This document shows positions 40,505 through 50,793 of a stretch of 64,000 nt of DNA, piece by piece. The stretch is from Trichomonas vaginalis G3 (taxonomy: Eukaryota > Parabasalia > Trichomonadida > Trichomonadidae), in contig NC_067206.1 of assembly GCF_026262505.1 (NCBI RefSeq), forward strand, positions 39,321,660-39,385,659. The letters run 5' to 3'. The stretch's first letter is position 1. Every line of letters begins with the position of its first letter. A model generated the notes under the pieces. That model had not been told where the DNA came from. It was given only the letters and a program-made list of their open reading frames with translations, and searched no databases. A program made the translations under genes and the position numbers.

Positions 40505-42121
40505 ATGTCAAACGAATACAATAATCCAAACAAATACATTGTATTGAGAAGTATCAATAAAAATCATATTGATTCATGTATTGCGTTGTATCAGTTAAGA
40601 ACTGAAAACGAAGAAGAGTTAAACTCTATTTACAAAATGATCAAAACAAATTTAATTGATTCAAAGGAATTTCTTCCAGAAAATATTATGAAGGATATTT
40701 TAGATATTATTCCGTATAATAATCGCTATATTAAGTCATATTTGGCTCTTGCTAAACTTATATTTGATGATTATCATGTCAAAGAGGTCAGCGATATTGG
40801 CAGTTTTTCAAGCTTCCTGTTTTATAAAGAATATGGAATTAAATTAAAAATGTCTGATAATTTCGAACAATTACAATCAGAATATATAGAAATTCATGCA
40901 GAAAATACAATTTACGAAGCAATTATGTATAATAATCTAGAAAGATTCATTTCATTCACTGAAAGAAAAGGATTTAATAAAGATCAAAAGCTTAAAAACC
41001 AATTATATCCATATTCCGAGGAAGGATATTCATTACTTGAATTATGTTGTTATCATGGAGCAGTTGGTTGTTTCAAGTTATTAAGAACAAAATTTCACTC
41101 GAAAATAACGAAAAAATGTCTCAGACTTTCATTTTTAGGGAGAAATCCAGAGATCATGAATGAATGTTTGAAATATCAAAAACCTGATGAAAAATGCATG
41201 AAATATGCAATTATTTCACACAACATTGATTTTGTTACATTTTTGGTTAATGAATACAATTTAGAGATTGATTTATATTATTGTAAGATTTATAACAATC
41301 TTGAATCGCTATTAGTTTATTTCGATCTAACTAATGATATTAGCCGCAGCTTTTCATATTCTTTGAAGTTTAACATTCCATCTCTCTGTAATTATTTCAT
41401 TTCAATTGGTCTCGATATTAATGAAAAATATAGTGATGGAGAAACCGTACTTCATGAAGTAGCAAAAAATAATAGTAAAGAAATGATTGAACTTCTTCTT
41501 TCACATGGTGCAAATATTAATGAAAAAGATAACCGTAGGGAAAACATTCTTCAAGTTGCAGTAAAAAATAATAGAAAAGAAACAATCGAATTTCTTCTTT
41601 CGCATGGTGCAAGCATTAATGGAAAAGGTCCCTATGGAATAACCGCTCTTCAAATTGCAGTAACTAATAATAGAAAAGAAATAGTTGAACTTCTTCTATC
41701 ACATGGTGCAAATATCAACGAAAACGATGGCTTTAGACAAACTGCCCTTCATATTGCAACAATAAATAATAATAAAGAAATAGTTGAACTTCTTCTATCG
41801 CATGGTGCAAATCCCAATAAATTCAATGATTATGGACAAACTGCTCTTCATATTGCAGTAAAAAGTAATAGTAAAGAAATAATTGAACTTCTTCTTTCAC
41901 ATGGGGCAGATATTAATCAAAAAGATAATGGTGGGAGAAACTGTCTTTATTATGCAGTATATTATGAAAATAGTATAGAACTTGTCGAACTTCTCCTTTC
42001 ACATGGTATAAACATTAATGAAAAAGATTCCTACGGATATACTGCTCTTTATATTGCAGTAATTGAAAATAAGAAAGAAATACGTGAACTTCTACTTTCT
42101 CATGGTGCAAAATATAAATGA
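40505..42121 (+). CDS. Ankyrin-repeat protein with DUF3447-like N-terminal region
   Basis: 538 residues, apparently intact. Residues 1-310 match the N-terminal region of a very large trichomonad ankyrin family: NKYIVLRSINKNHIDSCIAL, DILDIIPYNNRYIKSYLALA, YPYSEEGYSLLELCCYHGAV (DUF3447-like). Seven 33-residue ankyrin repeats follow (G.TALHIAV.NN.KEIVELLLSHGANIN), ending at LLLSHGAKYK. Codons are AT-rich. These proteins are scaffold-like with unknown partners. Another ankyrin gene of a different N-terminal type is dead at 13435-14733. No ideal initiator is seen before the ATG. Confidence 0.93.
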   Translation: MSNEYNNPNKYIVLRSINKNHIDSCIALYQLRTENEEELNSIYKMIKTNLIDSKEFLPENIMKDILDIIPYNNRYIKSYLALAKLIFDDYHVKEVSDIGSFSSFLFYKEYGIKLKMSDNFEQLQSEYIEIHAENTIYEAIMYNNLERFISFTERKGFNKDQKLKNQLYPYSEEGYSLLELCCYHGAVGCFKLLRTKFHSKITKKCLRLSFLGRNPEIMNECLKYQKPDEKCMKYAIISHNIDFVTFLVNEYNLEIDLYYCKIYNNLESLLVYFDLTNDISRSFSYSLKFNIPSLCNYFISIGLDINEKYSDGETVLHEVAKNNSKEMIELLLSHGANINEKDNRRENILQVAVKNNRKETIEFLLSHGASINGKGPYGITALQIAVTNNRKEIVELLLSHGANINENDGFRQTALHIATINNNKEIVELLLSHGANPNKFNDYGQTALHIAVKSNSKEIIELLLSHGADINQKDNGGRNCLYYAVYYENSIELVELLLSHGININEKDSYGYTALYIAVIENKKEIRELLLSHGAKYK

Positions 42122-42459
42122 AATATAAGATCAGTTTCAAAAGAATAAATATCCTAAAGTTATTTAAATTTTTATAAGGATGAGTACGACTGTTTTGTGT
42201 GATAAGAATTTGGATCTATCTTGAGACAATTGTAAGTATATGCATATGAATCTATTCCATTTGTATTCTTGTTTAATCTTTCAAAGTGGAGCATGATTAA
42301 CATATTTTTAAAATTAACTATTTCTATCTATCTCTCAATAATCGATTGTGAGCATTATATGAGTCATTATATCGCAATTTCATTTTTAAAATAAAATTTG
42401 ATAAAATAATAATGAAAAATATTGAAGCAAAATAAACAAATGTTTTATTATACATAGTA
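42122..42459. other. Intergenic, convergent 3' ends
   Basis: AT-rich DNA between the ankyrin and MYST genes. Nothing recognised. Confidence 0.6.
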
Positions 42460-43623
42460 TTATTCGTTTTCATCTGGGTTGTTAAGCCAGATAAGCTTTG
42501 AAGGATCAATTCTTCTTTTTTGTTTTGAAAAATCAACTGCAGAAAGAGCAGTGGTCAAAGCTTCTTTGTTTAAGTTAAGGTCGTATTCACCTTTGACTTT
42601 TGTGACTAATCCGACCTCTTTCAACGTATCAATTATGTCAAATCTGTCAATTGCAGTCATATTGACAAGAGAATCGACGCTGGTGATCTCAGCTGATTGG
42701 TTCTTAAGTAAGTTCAATATTGTGTCTCTCCAGTAAGCTTTGAATGCAATTTTGCCGAGATCTGACAAAGGTCTTTCTGGGCCGCCTGTTCTGTGCTGGC
42801 GTTTAGCAATTTCATACGCCAGGGAGATAAGGAAGTGTCCGTAGCCTCGCTTCTGGTATGGTGGTAAAGTTGTAATACAGGCCAAAATATTATTTTGGGC
42901 TGAGTTCAATTCTCGAGAGAAATAAGCTGCGATATGTGCTCCTGAATCATCACACTCGCAAAGTACGTAAAAAATGAACCCTTCAACATCGTAAAAAAGT
43001 GTTTTGTGGTCGAGGAATAATTTTGAGAGTAAACAGAGGTTCTGGCATGCGAGCTTTTGTCTTTTACCTTTCAGCTCGAACACGCTGAGGTTTCCTTCTC
43101 TATAAATTTCTCTACCTGGTGGACATAATTCTTTCTTTTCGTCAATATGAGCTTGTAAGTCTTCTGGCGACTTGAAGTATGAGAAGCAATGCTCACAGAT
43201 ATATATGTGATCCATTTTATAGAATGGCGGTGGGTATGGTGCGTAATACCAAGTACGAATTGTAAATTTTCCTATTGTTATGAAGTCAATGTTGCGTATT
43301 TTGGTAACTTCGCGATGAACCTTTTCGAATTGAATGAATTCTGCTGTAGTTGCTTCGTCATCTGAATCAGAATCGTCAAGTAACTTTCTTTGGTTCCTAG
43401 AAAGAACGTGCTCTTCTTGTTTATTCGTATTTGATTCTGTTGATGGGAAGAGATTTGATACGTCCATCCATCTATCAAGTCTTTTATCTTGTTTGATGAA
43501 ATGTACGTATGCCTGTTGCCTGTGATGCCTGAAATCGACAATCTCGGCATCCATGTTCGTCTGATACTCCTCACAATATGCTGAAACAACGTCGTTCTTC
43601 TTGAACTTCGTCACTTCAGACAT
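42460..43623 (-). CDS. MYST-family histone acetyltransferase (Esa1/Tip60-like)
   Basis: 387 residues. An N-terminal chromo-barrel-like domain (about 7-60, with RLDRWMDVSNL as in Esa1/Tip60/MOF) is followed by an acidic linker and the MYST domain. The C2HC zinc finger uses C143, C146, H159 and C167. The catalytic region has K207 (LFLDHKTLFYDVEGF, the auto-acetylated Lys in the family), C249 (ILACITTLPPYQ), the acetyl-CoA loop QKRGYG at 257-262 and the general base E283 (GGPERPLSDLG). All key residues are present. It acetylates histone H4 tails in known relatives, probably in a NuA4-like complex. Confidence 0.97.
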   Translation of the reverse strand: MSEVTKFKKNDVVSAYCEEYQTNMDAEIVDFRHHRQQAYVHFIKQDKRLDRWMDVSNLFPSTESNTNKQEEHVLSRNQRKLLDDSDSDDEATTAEFIQFEKVHREVTKIRNIDFITIGKFTIRTWYYAPYPPPFYKMDHIYICEHCFSYFKSPEDLQAHIDEKKELCPPGREIYREGNLSVFELKGKRQKLACQNLCLLSKLFLDHKTLFYDVEGFIFYVLCECDDSGAHIAAYFSRELNSAQNNILACITTLPPYQKRGYGHFLISLAYEIAKRQHRTGGPERPLSDLGKIAFKAYWRDTILNLLKNQSAEITSVDSLVNMTAIDRFDIIDTLKEVGLVTKVKGEYDLNLNKEALTTALSAVDFSKQKRRIDPSKLIWLNNPDENE

Positions 43624-44263
43624 TTTTTTATTTTTTTGAACTTTTTTTTTCTGTTTGCGCGGGATTTTTTAGAAAACAATACGTTAAGAAATTTTTATTA
43701 TCATGACTGACCATCGATGTATTCCATGATTTCAGCATTTGTTGGTTATTTCTGAGATACTTGGTCGAAGAATTTTCCCATTTTCCATATAATTTTGGTT
43801 TTCTTTAAGGAATTTTACCATTCTTATACTGAAGAAATGCATACATTAAAATTTAATGTTGAATCAATCTGCAATCATGATGATTAATGCAAACATTAAA
43901 TTAAAATTCCTTTAATATACTATTATTTGTTGTTTTTTCATATTTATCAGTATTTTAAGAGGATTTGATGGATATTAATTAGTGAATAATTATATGGTTT
44001 GAATACGATTCAAGCTCAAATGTAAAATGCTGGTTATGTTAATCATATTATTGCACTTAAATGTGAAATGAAAGGTATTTTGTTTGATACATGAAATGAC
44101 ATCGAATTCTTTATTTCGAAATATTGATGAAATTAATATTTGACATTTCTCGAATATTATATTTTATTCCTGAAATAATTGATGTGAGTGGTGCAGATCG
44201 GATATTTAAAACAGTGATTTGATTATCAATACGTTTGTTTTCAAACAAAATCTTCAAACTTTC
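43624..44263. other. Divergent upstream region of MYST and LRR genes
   Basis: About 640 bp of AT-rich DNA. TCAAAAAA about 15 nt before the MYST ATG and TCAAACTTTC before the LRR ATG are imperfect initiator candidates. Confidence 0.5.
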
Positions 44264-46285
44264 ATGCGTAAAGCAAAACCATCTGTTAGTCTTTTGAGTG
44301 AGAGCGATGCAGTCTCATCATTCCAGTCAAGAGGCATCAAAACATTAAAAGGAGCGAAAATTCCAGCTGCGCCAGCATTAGATTTATCCAATAATCAACT
44401 TGCTTCATTACAAGGCCTTCCTTCACCACAAATTATTAAATTATTACAGCTTTCTCACAATAACATATCAACAATTGAAGAAGATCCATTCAAATACTGT
44501 ACTTCTTTAACATATCTTGACTTATCATATAACAATATCTCAAAAATGGAGAGACTGTTTTATATAGCGAATCTTCATTCTCTTAATCTCTCAGAAAATC
44601 AAATTGAAGTGATTGAAAACTTGGAAGGCTGTGTTTCATTAAAACAGCTCAATTTATCAAATAACAAAATACGTTTTATCTATATACGAAGCCCAATTCC
44701 TCGTCTTGTCAGTCTAGACATCAGCGGAAACCAATTTCGCTCATTACATGGAATGGGAGTATTTTCAGGACTCTCTACACTTATCATGGATAGAGGAATT
44801 CTTACAAATCTAAATGGAATTCGTTCTTTGTTAAATCTTCGCTCATTAAGTGCAGTTCACAATAAAATCACTGATTTCCCACCATTTTATATGGCACTTC
44901 TCACCTACGTCGATCTCTCATATAATAACCTTATCTCTCTCACACCTCTCACAGGATTTCAATCACTTGTTACTTTAGATATTTCATTTAATCCTTTTGA
45001 TGATAAGTCATTGATCATTGACGCCTTCTTCCCACAGTTAAAGGAATTCCGTGCTAATTCTACAAAAATTTCTAAATTATCTCCACTTGCTACAGTTGCA
45101 CCAAATTTAGTAGCTGTAAGTCTAACATATTGCAAATTAAACTCTATGGATGATATACTTAATTTTGTAGCAAACGTGAAAACTCTCAAATACCTTGATA
45201 TCAGAGGAAATCCTGTAAATTCAAATCTTTACCAAGATATTCCACCAATTTTGCAAGATGATATGGAACTTCCCGAATATGAATCAGAAGAGATCTATAA
45301 CAAGCAGTTTGGAGCTAATTCCGCCAGAAAAGAATACAGAGATAGAATTATTTCCTCGGCTACCGGCGAAATTGCATGGCTTGATGGTGTAAGATGTCCA
45401 GGAAAGAATGATGATGCAGTTCCTCCATCTCGAATGAACTTTATGGACGAAAACGACATCCAAGAACCACAAAGTGAACTTCCTGTTCCTGTCCGACCAG
45501 TTTTAGAATCAGCTCAGTATTCCACAGACTCAGAGCCAGACCGCAACGACAACAGTATCTCAGAAAGCAATTATGACAATCCAATTGATGATTTCGAGCA
45601 ATTGGACAAAGTTCCTAACATCAATGACGAAGAAATCATTGAAAGTCCTCCAAGAAAAATCAAAAAAGTTAAGAGGAAAATTCCAAGTGAAAAATCACCG
45701 AAACATCAGCAATTTGAAGCTGAATTCCCTGTTTACGATCAAGAAGCAAATGGATATGGAACAAGTCCATCAATGCTTGACTCTTGCGAAGATTCCGGTC
45801 CTTACGAAGTTGATCATCAAAAAGCTGGAATTGAACAAACAGCTCCAGGACTTTTCGGTTTTGTTGCAGATGAAAAAAGCGATTCCAGTGAATTTGAAGA
45901 AGACAGAAAGTATGTGGCAGCAACAGATGCGGAATCAGAGTTTGCTTATGAGAAATATGTTCCTAAGAAGAGGATAAATCACAAGGAAGCTCCAAATTAT
46001 CAGGACAGATTGATGGAAAACACGGAATATAAGAAAGGAGGAATGCAGTTCTGGGTTCCTGTTAGAAATAGCGAAAACAGCGGAATTAGAAAATCAACTT
46101 CGCCAAAGAACAGTCCTCCTAAGCCAAATGGACAGAGATATCCTCCATTTAGGAATTTGCCTTATCAGAAACCTTTGCCTCAGGGAACTTATCCTTTCAA
46201 CTTGAAGGAAGAAAGAAGATTACCATGGGATAAAACTGAAACACCTTCTTATGCTAAGAAAGTCAATAAGAAGAGATCAAAGTGA
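44264..46285 (+). CDS. Leucine-rich-repeat protein (SDS22-like repeats) with disordered tail
   Basis: 673 residues from the ATG of MRKAKPSVSLL; a frame extending to a TTG at 44219 is ignored. About eleven LRRs of the SDS22 type (LTYLDLSYNNISKMERL, LHSLNLSENQIEVIENLEG, LKQLNLSNNKIRFI) span residues 45-320, with an LRR-cap-like end (EYRDRIISSATGEIAWLDGV). The remaining 300 residues are acidic then basic and probably disordered, with SEKSPKHQQFEAEFPVYDQE and a basic C-terminus (KKVNKKRSK). Such proteins often act in cilia or the cytoskeleton or bind phosphatases. No specific ortholog is claimed. Confidence 0.85.
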   Translation: MRKAKPSVSLLSESDAVSSFQSRGIKTLKGAKIPAAPALDLSNNQLASLQGLPSPQIIKLLQLSHNNISTIEEDPFKYCTSLTYLDLSYNNISKMERLFYIANLHSLNLSENQIEVIENLEGCVSLKQLNLSNNKIRFIYIRSPIPRLVSLDISGNQFRSLHGMGVFSGLSTLIMDRGILTNLNGIRSLLNLRSLSAVHNKITDFPPFYMALLTYVDLSYNNLISLTPLTGFQSLVTLDISFNPFDDKSLIIDAFFPQLKEFRANSTKISKLSPLATVAPNLVAVSLTYCKLNSMDDILNFVANVKTLKYLDIRGNPVNSNLYQDIPPILQDDMELPEYESEEIYNKQFGANSARKEYRDRIISSATGEIAWLDGVRCPGKNDDAVPPSRMNFMDENDIQEPQSELPVPVRPVLESAQYSTDSEPDRNDNSISESNYDNPIDDFEQLDKVPNINDEEIIESPPRKIKKVKRKIPSEKSPKHQQFEAEFPVYDQEANGYGTSPSMLDSCEDSGPYEVDHQKAGIEQTAPGLFGFVADEKSDSSEFEEDRKYVAATDAESEFAYEKYVPKKRINHKEAPNYQDRLMENTEYKKGGMQFWVPVRNSENSGIRKSTSPKNSPPKPNGQRYPPFRNLPYQKPLPQGTYPFNLKEERRLPWDKTETPSYAKKVNKKRSK

Positions 46286-46806
46286 TTCTATTGTTTTAAT
46301 ATTTTTTTATTGTTATATTTAAAATCTTGTTTTATGAAAAAGAAAATCAAAATTTGTTTTTAAATGTAACTATTATGACTTCATATAATGATAACTCTAA
46401 TCATCTAGAACATTTAATATAAATTTATCCGTGCTTAAGGCATATCAATATCTTATTTGTTATGATGATTTCAATGAAATCATTAAGTTTGTATGGATAT
46501 TGTATTTCGATCATAAACTCGTATTTATTTAAAAATTCTATGCTAATTATACTTCAATACAATTATTATTGATGAAAATATTAAATTCTTGTTTTTTTCT
46601 AAGAATTAAACGATGCATATTATATGATATATTATTAAATCGAAATATTTGATTAGACAACTATAAATTATTAGAAAAAAAAAGAAAATATTGAAAGATA
46701 AATTAACATTTACAGATATTAAAAAGAAAACTAAATATTCCGCTAATTGAATAATTTCTATATTGATAACATATGCTTACAAGCTGTTATTATAAATACA
46801 TTACGC
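46286..46806. other. Intergenic, convergent 3' ends
   Basis: AT-rich DNA between convergent genes; no feature seen. Confidence 0.6.
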
Positions 46807-47169
46807 TTATATCAATTTGCTGCCTCCCCATGATGAAATTGGTGTAACAATACCGCATATTCCGAAGTAAATAGCGAATGATATAACTGAACTCTTGAAG
46901 CTAAGAGTCTTCACGATTCCTGAAATGCAAACACAAATGAAACATTCTCCTAAGAATAAAGCTGAGTATAAAAATGATTCACCAATTGTTTTGCAGCTCA
47001 TTCCTGCAAATACACCAATAGAAATGGCAACAAATATTCCAAAAACTTTATTCCAAACCTTTTTTGGTGCTTCGTCATCTTCATCTGTTGTTCCTGGCTT
47101 TTTCCATTCTGTTGTTTGAAGTAGTTCGCCATCAAACTTCTCTTCTAATGGTAGATCTACTTTTACCAT
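46807..47169 (-). CDS. Small three-helix membrane protein, unknown
   Basis: 120 residues. An acidic/basic cytosolic N-terminus (MVKVDLPLEEKFDGELLQTT) is followed by hydrophobic segments at about 43-60 (VFGIFVAISIGVFAGMSC), 66-85 (FLYSALFLGECFICVCISGI) and 95-114. The layout recalls small ER-membrane proteins such as RAB5IF or EMC6, but I see no decisive motif. It is divergent from the papain-like protease gene with only 38 bp between start codons. The start is firmly supported by a consensus TCACTTTT initiator 17 nt upstream. Confidence 0.65.
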   Translation of the reverse strand: MVKVDLPLEEKFDGELLQTTEWKKPGTTDEDDEAPKKVWNKVFGIFVAISIGVFAGMSCKTIGESFLYSALFLGECFICVCISGIVKTLSFKSSVISFAIYFGICGIVTPISSWGGSKLI

Positions 47170-47207
47170 TTTTTTAATAAAAAAAGTGACGAATCTTCAA
47201 ATTCGAA
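47170..47207. promoter_or_regulatory. 38-bp bidirectional promoter
   Basis: A minus-strand initiator TCACTTTT (start about 47187) and a plus-strand candidate TCAAATT (start about 47199) face away from each other only 12 bp apart, serving the membrane protein and the protease. Confidence 0.6.
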
Positions 47208-47960
47208 ATGTTTGTATTTTTCAGCAATTTATGTATGTTTTCACCACGTGGATATGCTACAAATCTCAGTGATGTTCATGTTGATTTGCCTGAGAGTTAT
47301 AATTTCTTAGAAGCATACCCTCATTGCGATTTCGGCCCTTTAACTCAAGAATGCGGCTGTTGTTATGCATATGGTGCTCTTAAGGCCATGAGTCATAGAT
47401 TTTGTCGTGCAACAGAAAAGCAATTACTCTTATCAGCCCAATATATCGTTGCATGTGATATTGCTGATAATGGATGCGTAGGTGGATGTGAAAGAAGTGT
47501 TTTCTATTTCATGGAACAGCATGGATTAACTGATTATAAATGCCATCCATTCCAAAACAGACAAGAATACGGAATTAAATTCTGTTCTCAATGCTCAACA
47601 AGCGAAAAATTTAAATTATACAAATCAGTTTATGGAAGTACTACTCGTTACGTTGGTGTTGAAGCAATTAAAAAAGCAGTTTATTTATACGGTCCTGTTA
47701 GCGCTTCTATTGCAACAGATAGTGGTTTTGTCAACTACCATGGTGGAATCTACGAATCTAGCTATAAAGGATATATCGAAGCTGGAAATCACGCTGTCGA
47801 ATTAATTGGATGGGGAAAGGAAAATGGTGTTGAATACTGGATCCTTCTCAACCAGCATGGTAAGAATTGGGGTATTAACGGAACAATGCACATTAAAATG
47901 GGCTCAAATGAAGGATTAATCGAAAGCTTTATTTATGGAGCTACGCCATTAATTGAATAG
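47208..47960 (+). CDS. Papain-family (C1A) cysteine protease, short form
   Basis: 250 residues. The catalytic Cys is C52 in TQECGCCYAYGALKA (family Q..CGSCWAF), with Cys for the usual Ser and Tyr for Trp. H195 lies in GNHAVELIGWG and N215 in LLNQHGKNWG (family NSWG). QYIVACDIADNGCVGG matches LS.Q.LVDC....GC.GG. There is only about 25 residues before the mature domain (MFVFFSNLCM may act as a short signal), so the usual inhibitory propeptide is missing or in another form. The cathepsin B/dipeptidase-like spacing is closest. The triad is intact, unlike in the homolog at 36909-38279. Confidence 0.9.
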   Translation: MFVFFSNLCMFSPRGYATNLSDVHVDLPESYNFLEAYPHCDFGPLTQECGCCYAYGALKAMSHRFCRATEKQLLLSAQYIVACDIADNGCVGGCERSVFYFMEQHGLTDYKCHPFQNRQEYGIKFCSQCSTSEKFKLYKSVYGSTTRYVGVEAIKKAVYLYGPVSASIATDSGFVNYHGGIYESSYKGYIEAGNHAVELIGWGKENGVEYWILLNQHGKNWGINGTMHIKMGSNEGLIESFIYGATPLIE

Positions 47961-48489
47961 ATCTAGTTAAGAGTTCGTGTATCAGTGTATTGATAAATAT
48001 TATATCATTTTGTTTTAGAATAAATATATAAATTTATTTAATGAATCATTTAGTACTGAGTTAACTATCATTCGCCTAGTCATTCCAATGAGAAAAATCT
48101 TTTTCATTATTTCCATACAGGACATAAAAAATCAATTCAAAAAATCAACGATTTCAAATAGTGTCTAATAAGATTCAAGTCCCATTAGAATTAGAGAGAG
48201 TAAGCATTCAACTACAGGCGCTATATTGAAATTACAAATCAAATGTTATAAATCTACAGAAAATCAGCTGATCCGTATTGTATTGATAATACACTTGTAC
48301 ATATGAGTTTTAGTGTCTAGTTAGAACATCATCACAGTGGTACATGTCGATCACAAAATCATGTAAACACCATTTGAGAGTTAAATTCAAAGCACGATAT
48401 AGAGACGATCATAACTGGAGTGTTGGTAAGTGATCAAACACCATCGAAATAAACAAAATGAATTGACCAACAATAAAAATTATCACCGA
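47961..48489. other. Intergenic
   Basis: Roughly 530 bp upstream of the flavodoxin gene, less AT-rich than other spacers. No gene recognised. Confidence 0.5.
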
Positions 48490-48497
48490 TCACTTTT
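48490..48497 (+). promoter_or_regulatory. Initiator of the flavodoxin gene
   Basis: TCACTTTT, predicted start 48492, 11 nt before the ATG. Confidence 0.7.
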
Positions 48498-48502
48498 TTT
48501 TC

Positions 48503-48916
48503 ATGAGCGTTATTTTATATGCCTCTGCGCAAGGAACTGCAAAAGGCCTTGCTGAACAGATTGGTAAAGAGACAGTCATTACAGTTAAGGATGCTAAGGA
48601 TGTTCAGCCATCAGAACTCCCAACATACGAAAAAATTATCTTCGTCCCAGCTTCATACGGCCGTGGTGACCCACCAGCCGAATACAAGGACTGGTATGCT
48701 AGCTTCAACGCTTTTAAAGGTGATCTTAGCAAGGCCAAGTTTGCCGTTCTTGGTGTTGGATCTGCAAACTACAAGCGTAGCTTTGTTGGCTTCGCAAAGA
48801 AGATCGAGGCTAAGTTAACTGCTCTTGGTGCCACAAAGATCTGTGATATGGGTATTGCTGATGAAACAGAAGAAAAGTCTACAGACCTCAACGAGTTCAT
48901 TAACAATGTTAAATAA
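48503..48916 (+). CDS. Flavodoxin-like FMN-binding protein
   Basis: 137 residues, a complete single flavodoxin domain. The phosphate-binding loop is ASAQGTAKGLAEQI (family S.TG.T...A), the 50s loop PASYGRGDPPAEY and the 90s loop VLGVGSANYKRSFVGFAKKI. Flavodoxins carry electrons by FMN; in this anaerobe it may substitute for ferredoxin or act with a reductase. There is no obvious hydrogenosomal presequence and no fused reductase domain. GC-rich codons and a consensus initiator suggest abundant expression. The stop codon overlaps TAAA, the trichomonad polyadenylation signal type. Confidence 0.92.
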   Translation: MSVILYASAQGTAKGLAEQIGKETVITVKDAKDVQPSELPTYEKIIFVPASYGRGDPPAEYKDWYASFNAFKGDLSKAKFAVLGVGSANYKRSFVGFAKKIEAKLTALGATKICDMGIADETEEKSTDLNEFINNVK

Positions 48917-49122
48917 ACCTAAAATAAAATACTCATTCTGTTGAAATAAATTTTTAATTTTTTTTATTTCAAAAATATGAAAAGGAATGATTATATTCAT
49001 AAACGATAAATTGATTTCGTGTGTCTTTGCATAGTTTCATCTTAATTAAATGAAATAAAAAAATAATTAAAATTAAAATTTGCCTAATAACAAAGAAATT
49101 TTTTACATAAGACAAGTATGTA

Positions 49123-50103
49123 TTAGTCATCAAAAGCAGCTTGAGATCGGCGATCTTCAAAGCGTTTTGAAGCGCGAGATTCGTATTTCATGTCGAGTTT
49201 CTTACTAATGAAGTGTTTCTGCGAAGATTTCTTGCGAGCCTTATCAGTTTCAAGGGAATCGGAGTTGCGAGGCGAACGCGCTGCAGTATTCTGAGAAATA
49301 TTTCTTCCTGTTTGTTCTTCGTAAATTTGATTTATTCTCTCCTTTACAACTTGAAAATCTGCTATTGAGAGCGTTGGTCTCACATCTTTTAAGAATTTTC
49401 TGACAAATATATCGAGTAAAACTTTGTTTGTATCTCTCTGCTTGTTTATTAAGTCTTCATTCATTTCTGGAGTGATTTTATTGTTGTTTATCAATGTATC
49501 TATTTCTGTATGGAATTGATCTAAAACTCTGCAAACGTAAGTTTCGTAGTTCTTTTCCATAGTTTCAAGGGCTTGCTCGTCAATCTTATTTTTAAGTTCT
49601 TCTGCATTTTCTTTCATTTCTTGAGCTTCATCAAATTGTTGTTTATTTGCCAATTTTTGGGCGTCTTTTAGCATCTTGACGACACGTTTATCGGGAGTTG
49701 ATGTTGAAACATAATGTTCGTACATTGCTGTTTCCATTTTTGTCAATTTAATTACGTGTTCTTTAGCTAATTGAGTGAACTGATTACTAAGCTGTTCTCT
49801 GTAATTTAACTCCCTAGCATATTGATATTCGGCAGCTTTCTGAACATTAGCCCTGCATTTCTCCAACTCTTCGTCGAAGGCAGCCTGGAATTTTTCAATA
49901 ACTTGTTTAATTTTGTCACTTGGTTGACTTACTTTTAATTGTTCCATCTTCTCTTTTATTTTCTTTGCCTCGGCATAATTGCCTTCTTCTATTTCTGCAT
50001 CAAAAAGTAATTTCAGTTCTTCATAACTTTGCATTTTATTTCTGATATTTTTTTTCATGTCAGTTTTATTTTCTCGGGATGTAAAATCAAAAATCATCAA
50101 CAT
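49123..50103 (-). CDS. Coiled-coil protein of unknown function
   Basis: Up to 326 residues, mostly helix with heptad character. Near the N-terminus is YEELKLLFDAEIEEGNYAEA, followed by KKIKEKMEQL and later KLANKQQFDEAQEMKENAEE, repeated units of helix-turn-helix type (x-EA-x-x-I/M-K-E-x-x-E). The tail is basic and serine-rich (ARSPRNSDSLETDKARKKSS). A similar architecture occurs at 59661-60821, so the two may be paralogs. The start is uncertain: the longest frame begins at a GTG (50187), the first ATG is 50103, and ATGs at 50058 and 50037 are possible; the last has TCAGAAA about 10 nt upstream and begins the conserved unit. Confidence 0.65.
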   Translation of the reverse strand: MLMIFDFTSRENKTDMKKNIRNKMQSYEELKLLFDAEIEEGNYAEAKKIKEKMEQLKVSQPSDKIKQVIEKFQAAFDEELEKCRANVQKAAEYQYARELNYREQLSNQFTQLAKEHVIKLTKMETAMYEHYVSTSTPDKRVVKMLKDAQKLANKQQFDEAQEMKENAEELKNKIDEQALETMEKNYETYVCRVLDQFHTEIDTLINNNKITPEMNEDLINKQRDTNKVLLDIFVRKFLKDVRPTLSIADFQVVKERINQIYEEQTGRNISQNTAARSPRNSDSLETDKARKKSSQKHFISKKLDMKYESRASKRFEDRRSQAAFDD

Positions 50104-50793
50104 GAATTTATCATCATATTGGTATTTCCATTGAAGGTGATGAGCTTTCTGACTCCCTTTTGTGTTTATTCGCTTCAATTCATTCACAATTGCACATTAT
50201 GAAAGATTGCAATAAGATATTTAGCTTATAGGAGAAGCATTGTATGTCTATGAAGCGATTTGTATGGTTAGAGTTTCTATTTTATGAAAGATCAACATTT
50301 ACAGATAAATGTTAATATTTTCAAATATATAAGTTAGCTTTGATGTCGTTTACTGACCTATCGTGTTTGTATTAAATATTTTGGTTGAAAGGAATTGATT
50401 TTCTTAGTCAAAGGAAATTTATGGATAAAAATTATAAGAATATTTAAGCATATTCAGGGAAATGCTCTAATTCGGAGGTTCTCTGTTATATTATGATATA
50501 TGACAGTCGAAACAACTATATTGGCAATAAATTGAAGTCAAAGAGGAAATTATTTTTATTCGCAATGGATATTATTAATCCATACAAAAGTTGTGACCAT
50601 ATTCCAATTGAGGGGTAAAATGATTTTGATTTAGGAACAAAATTTTTGCATGACAAACCGCTAAAATTCTTTCTGAATTTTTGAGAAGTATCAAAATTTT
50701 AATTATAATAATTGTTCTATATACTAAAATAAGCAAACAAATTATCGAAAATTTATGGAAAAATAATCGTCTAATTTTAATACGCTGCGATCT
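50104..50793. other. Divergent upstream region
   Basis: AT-rich DNA between the coiled-coil gene and the ubiquitin-like gene; no gene or repeat seen. Confidence 0.5.
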
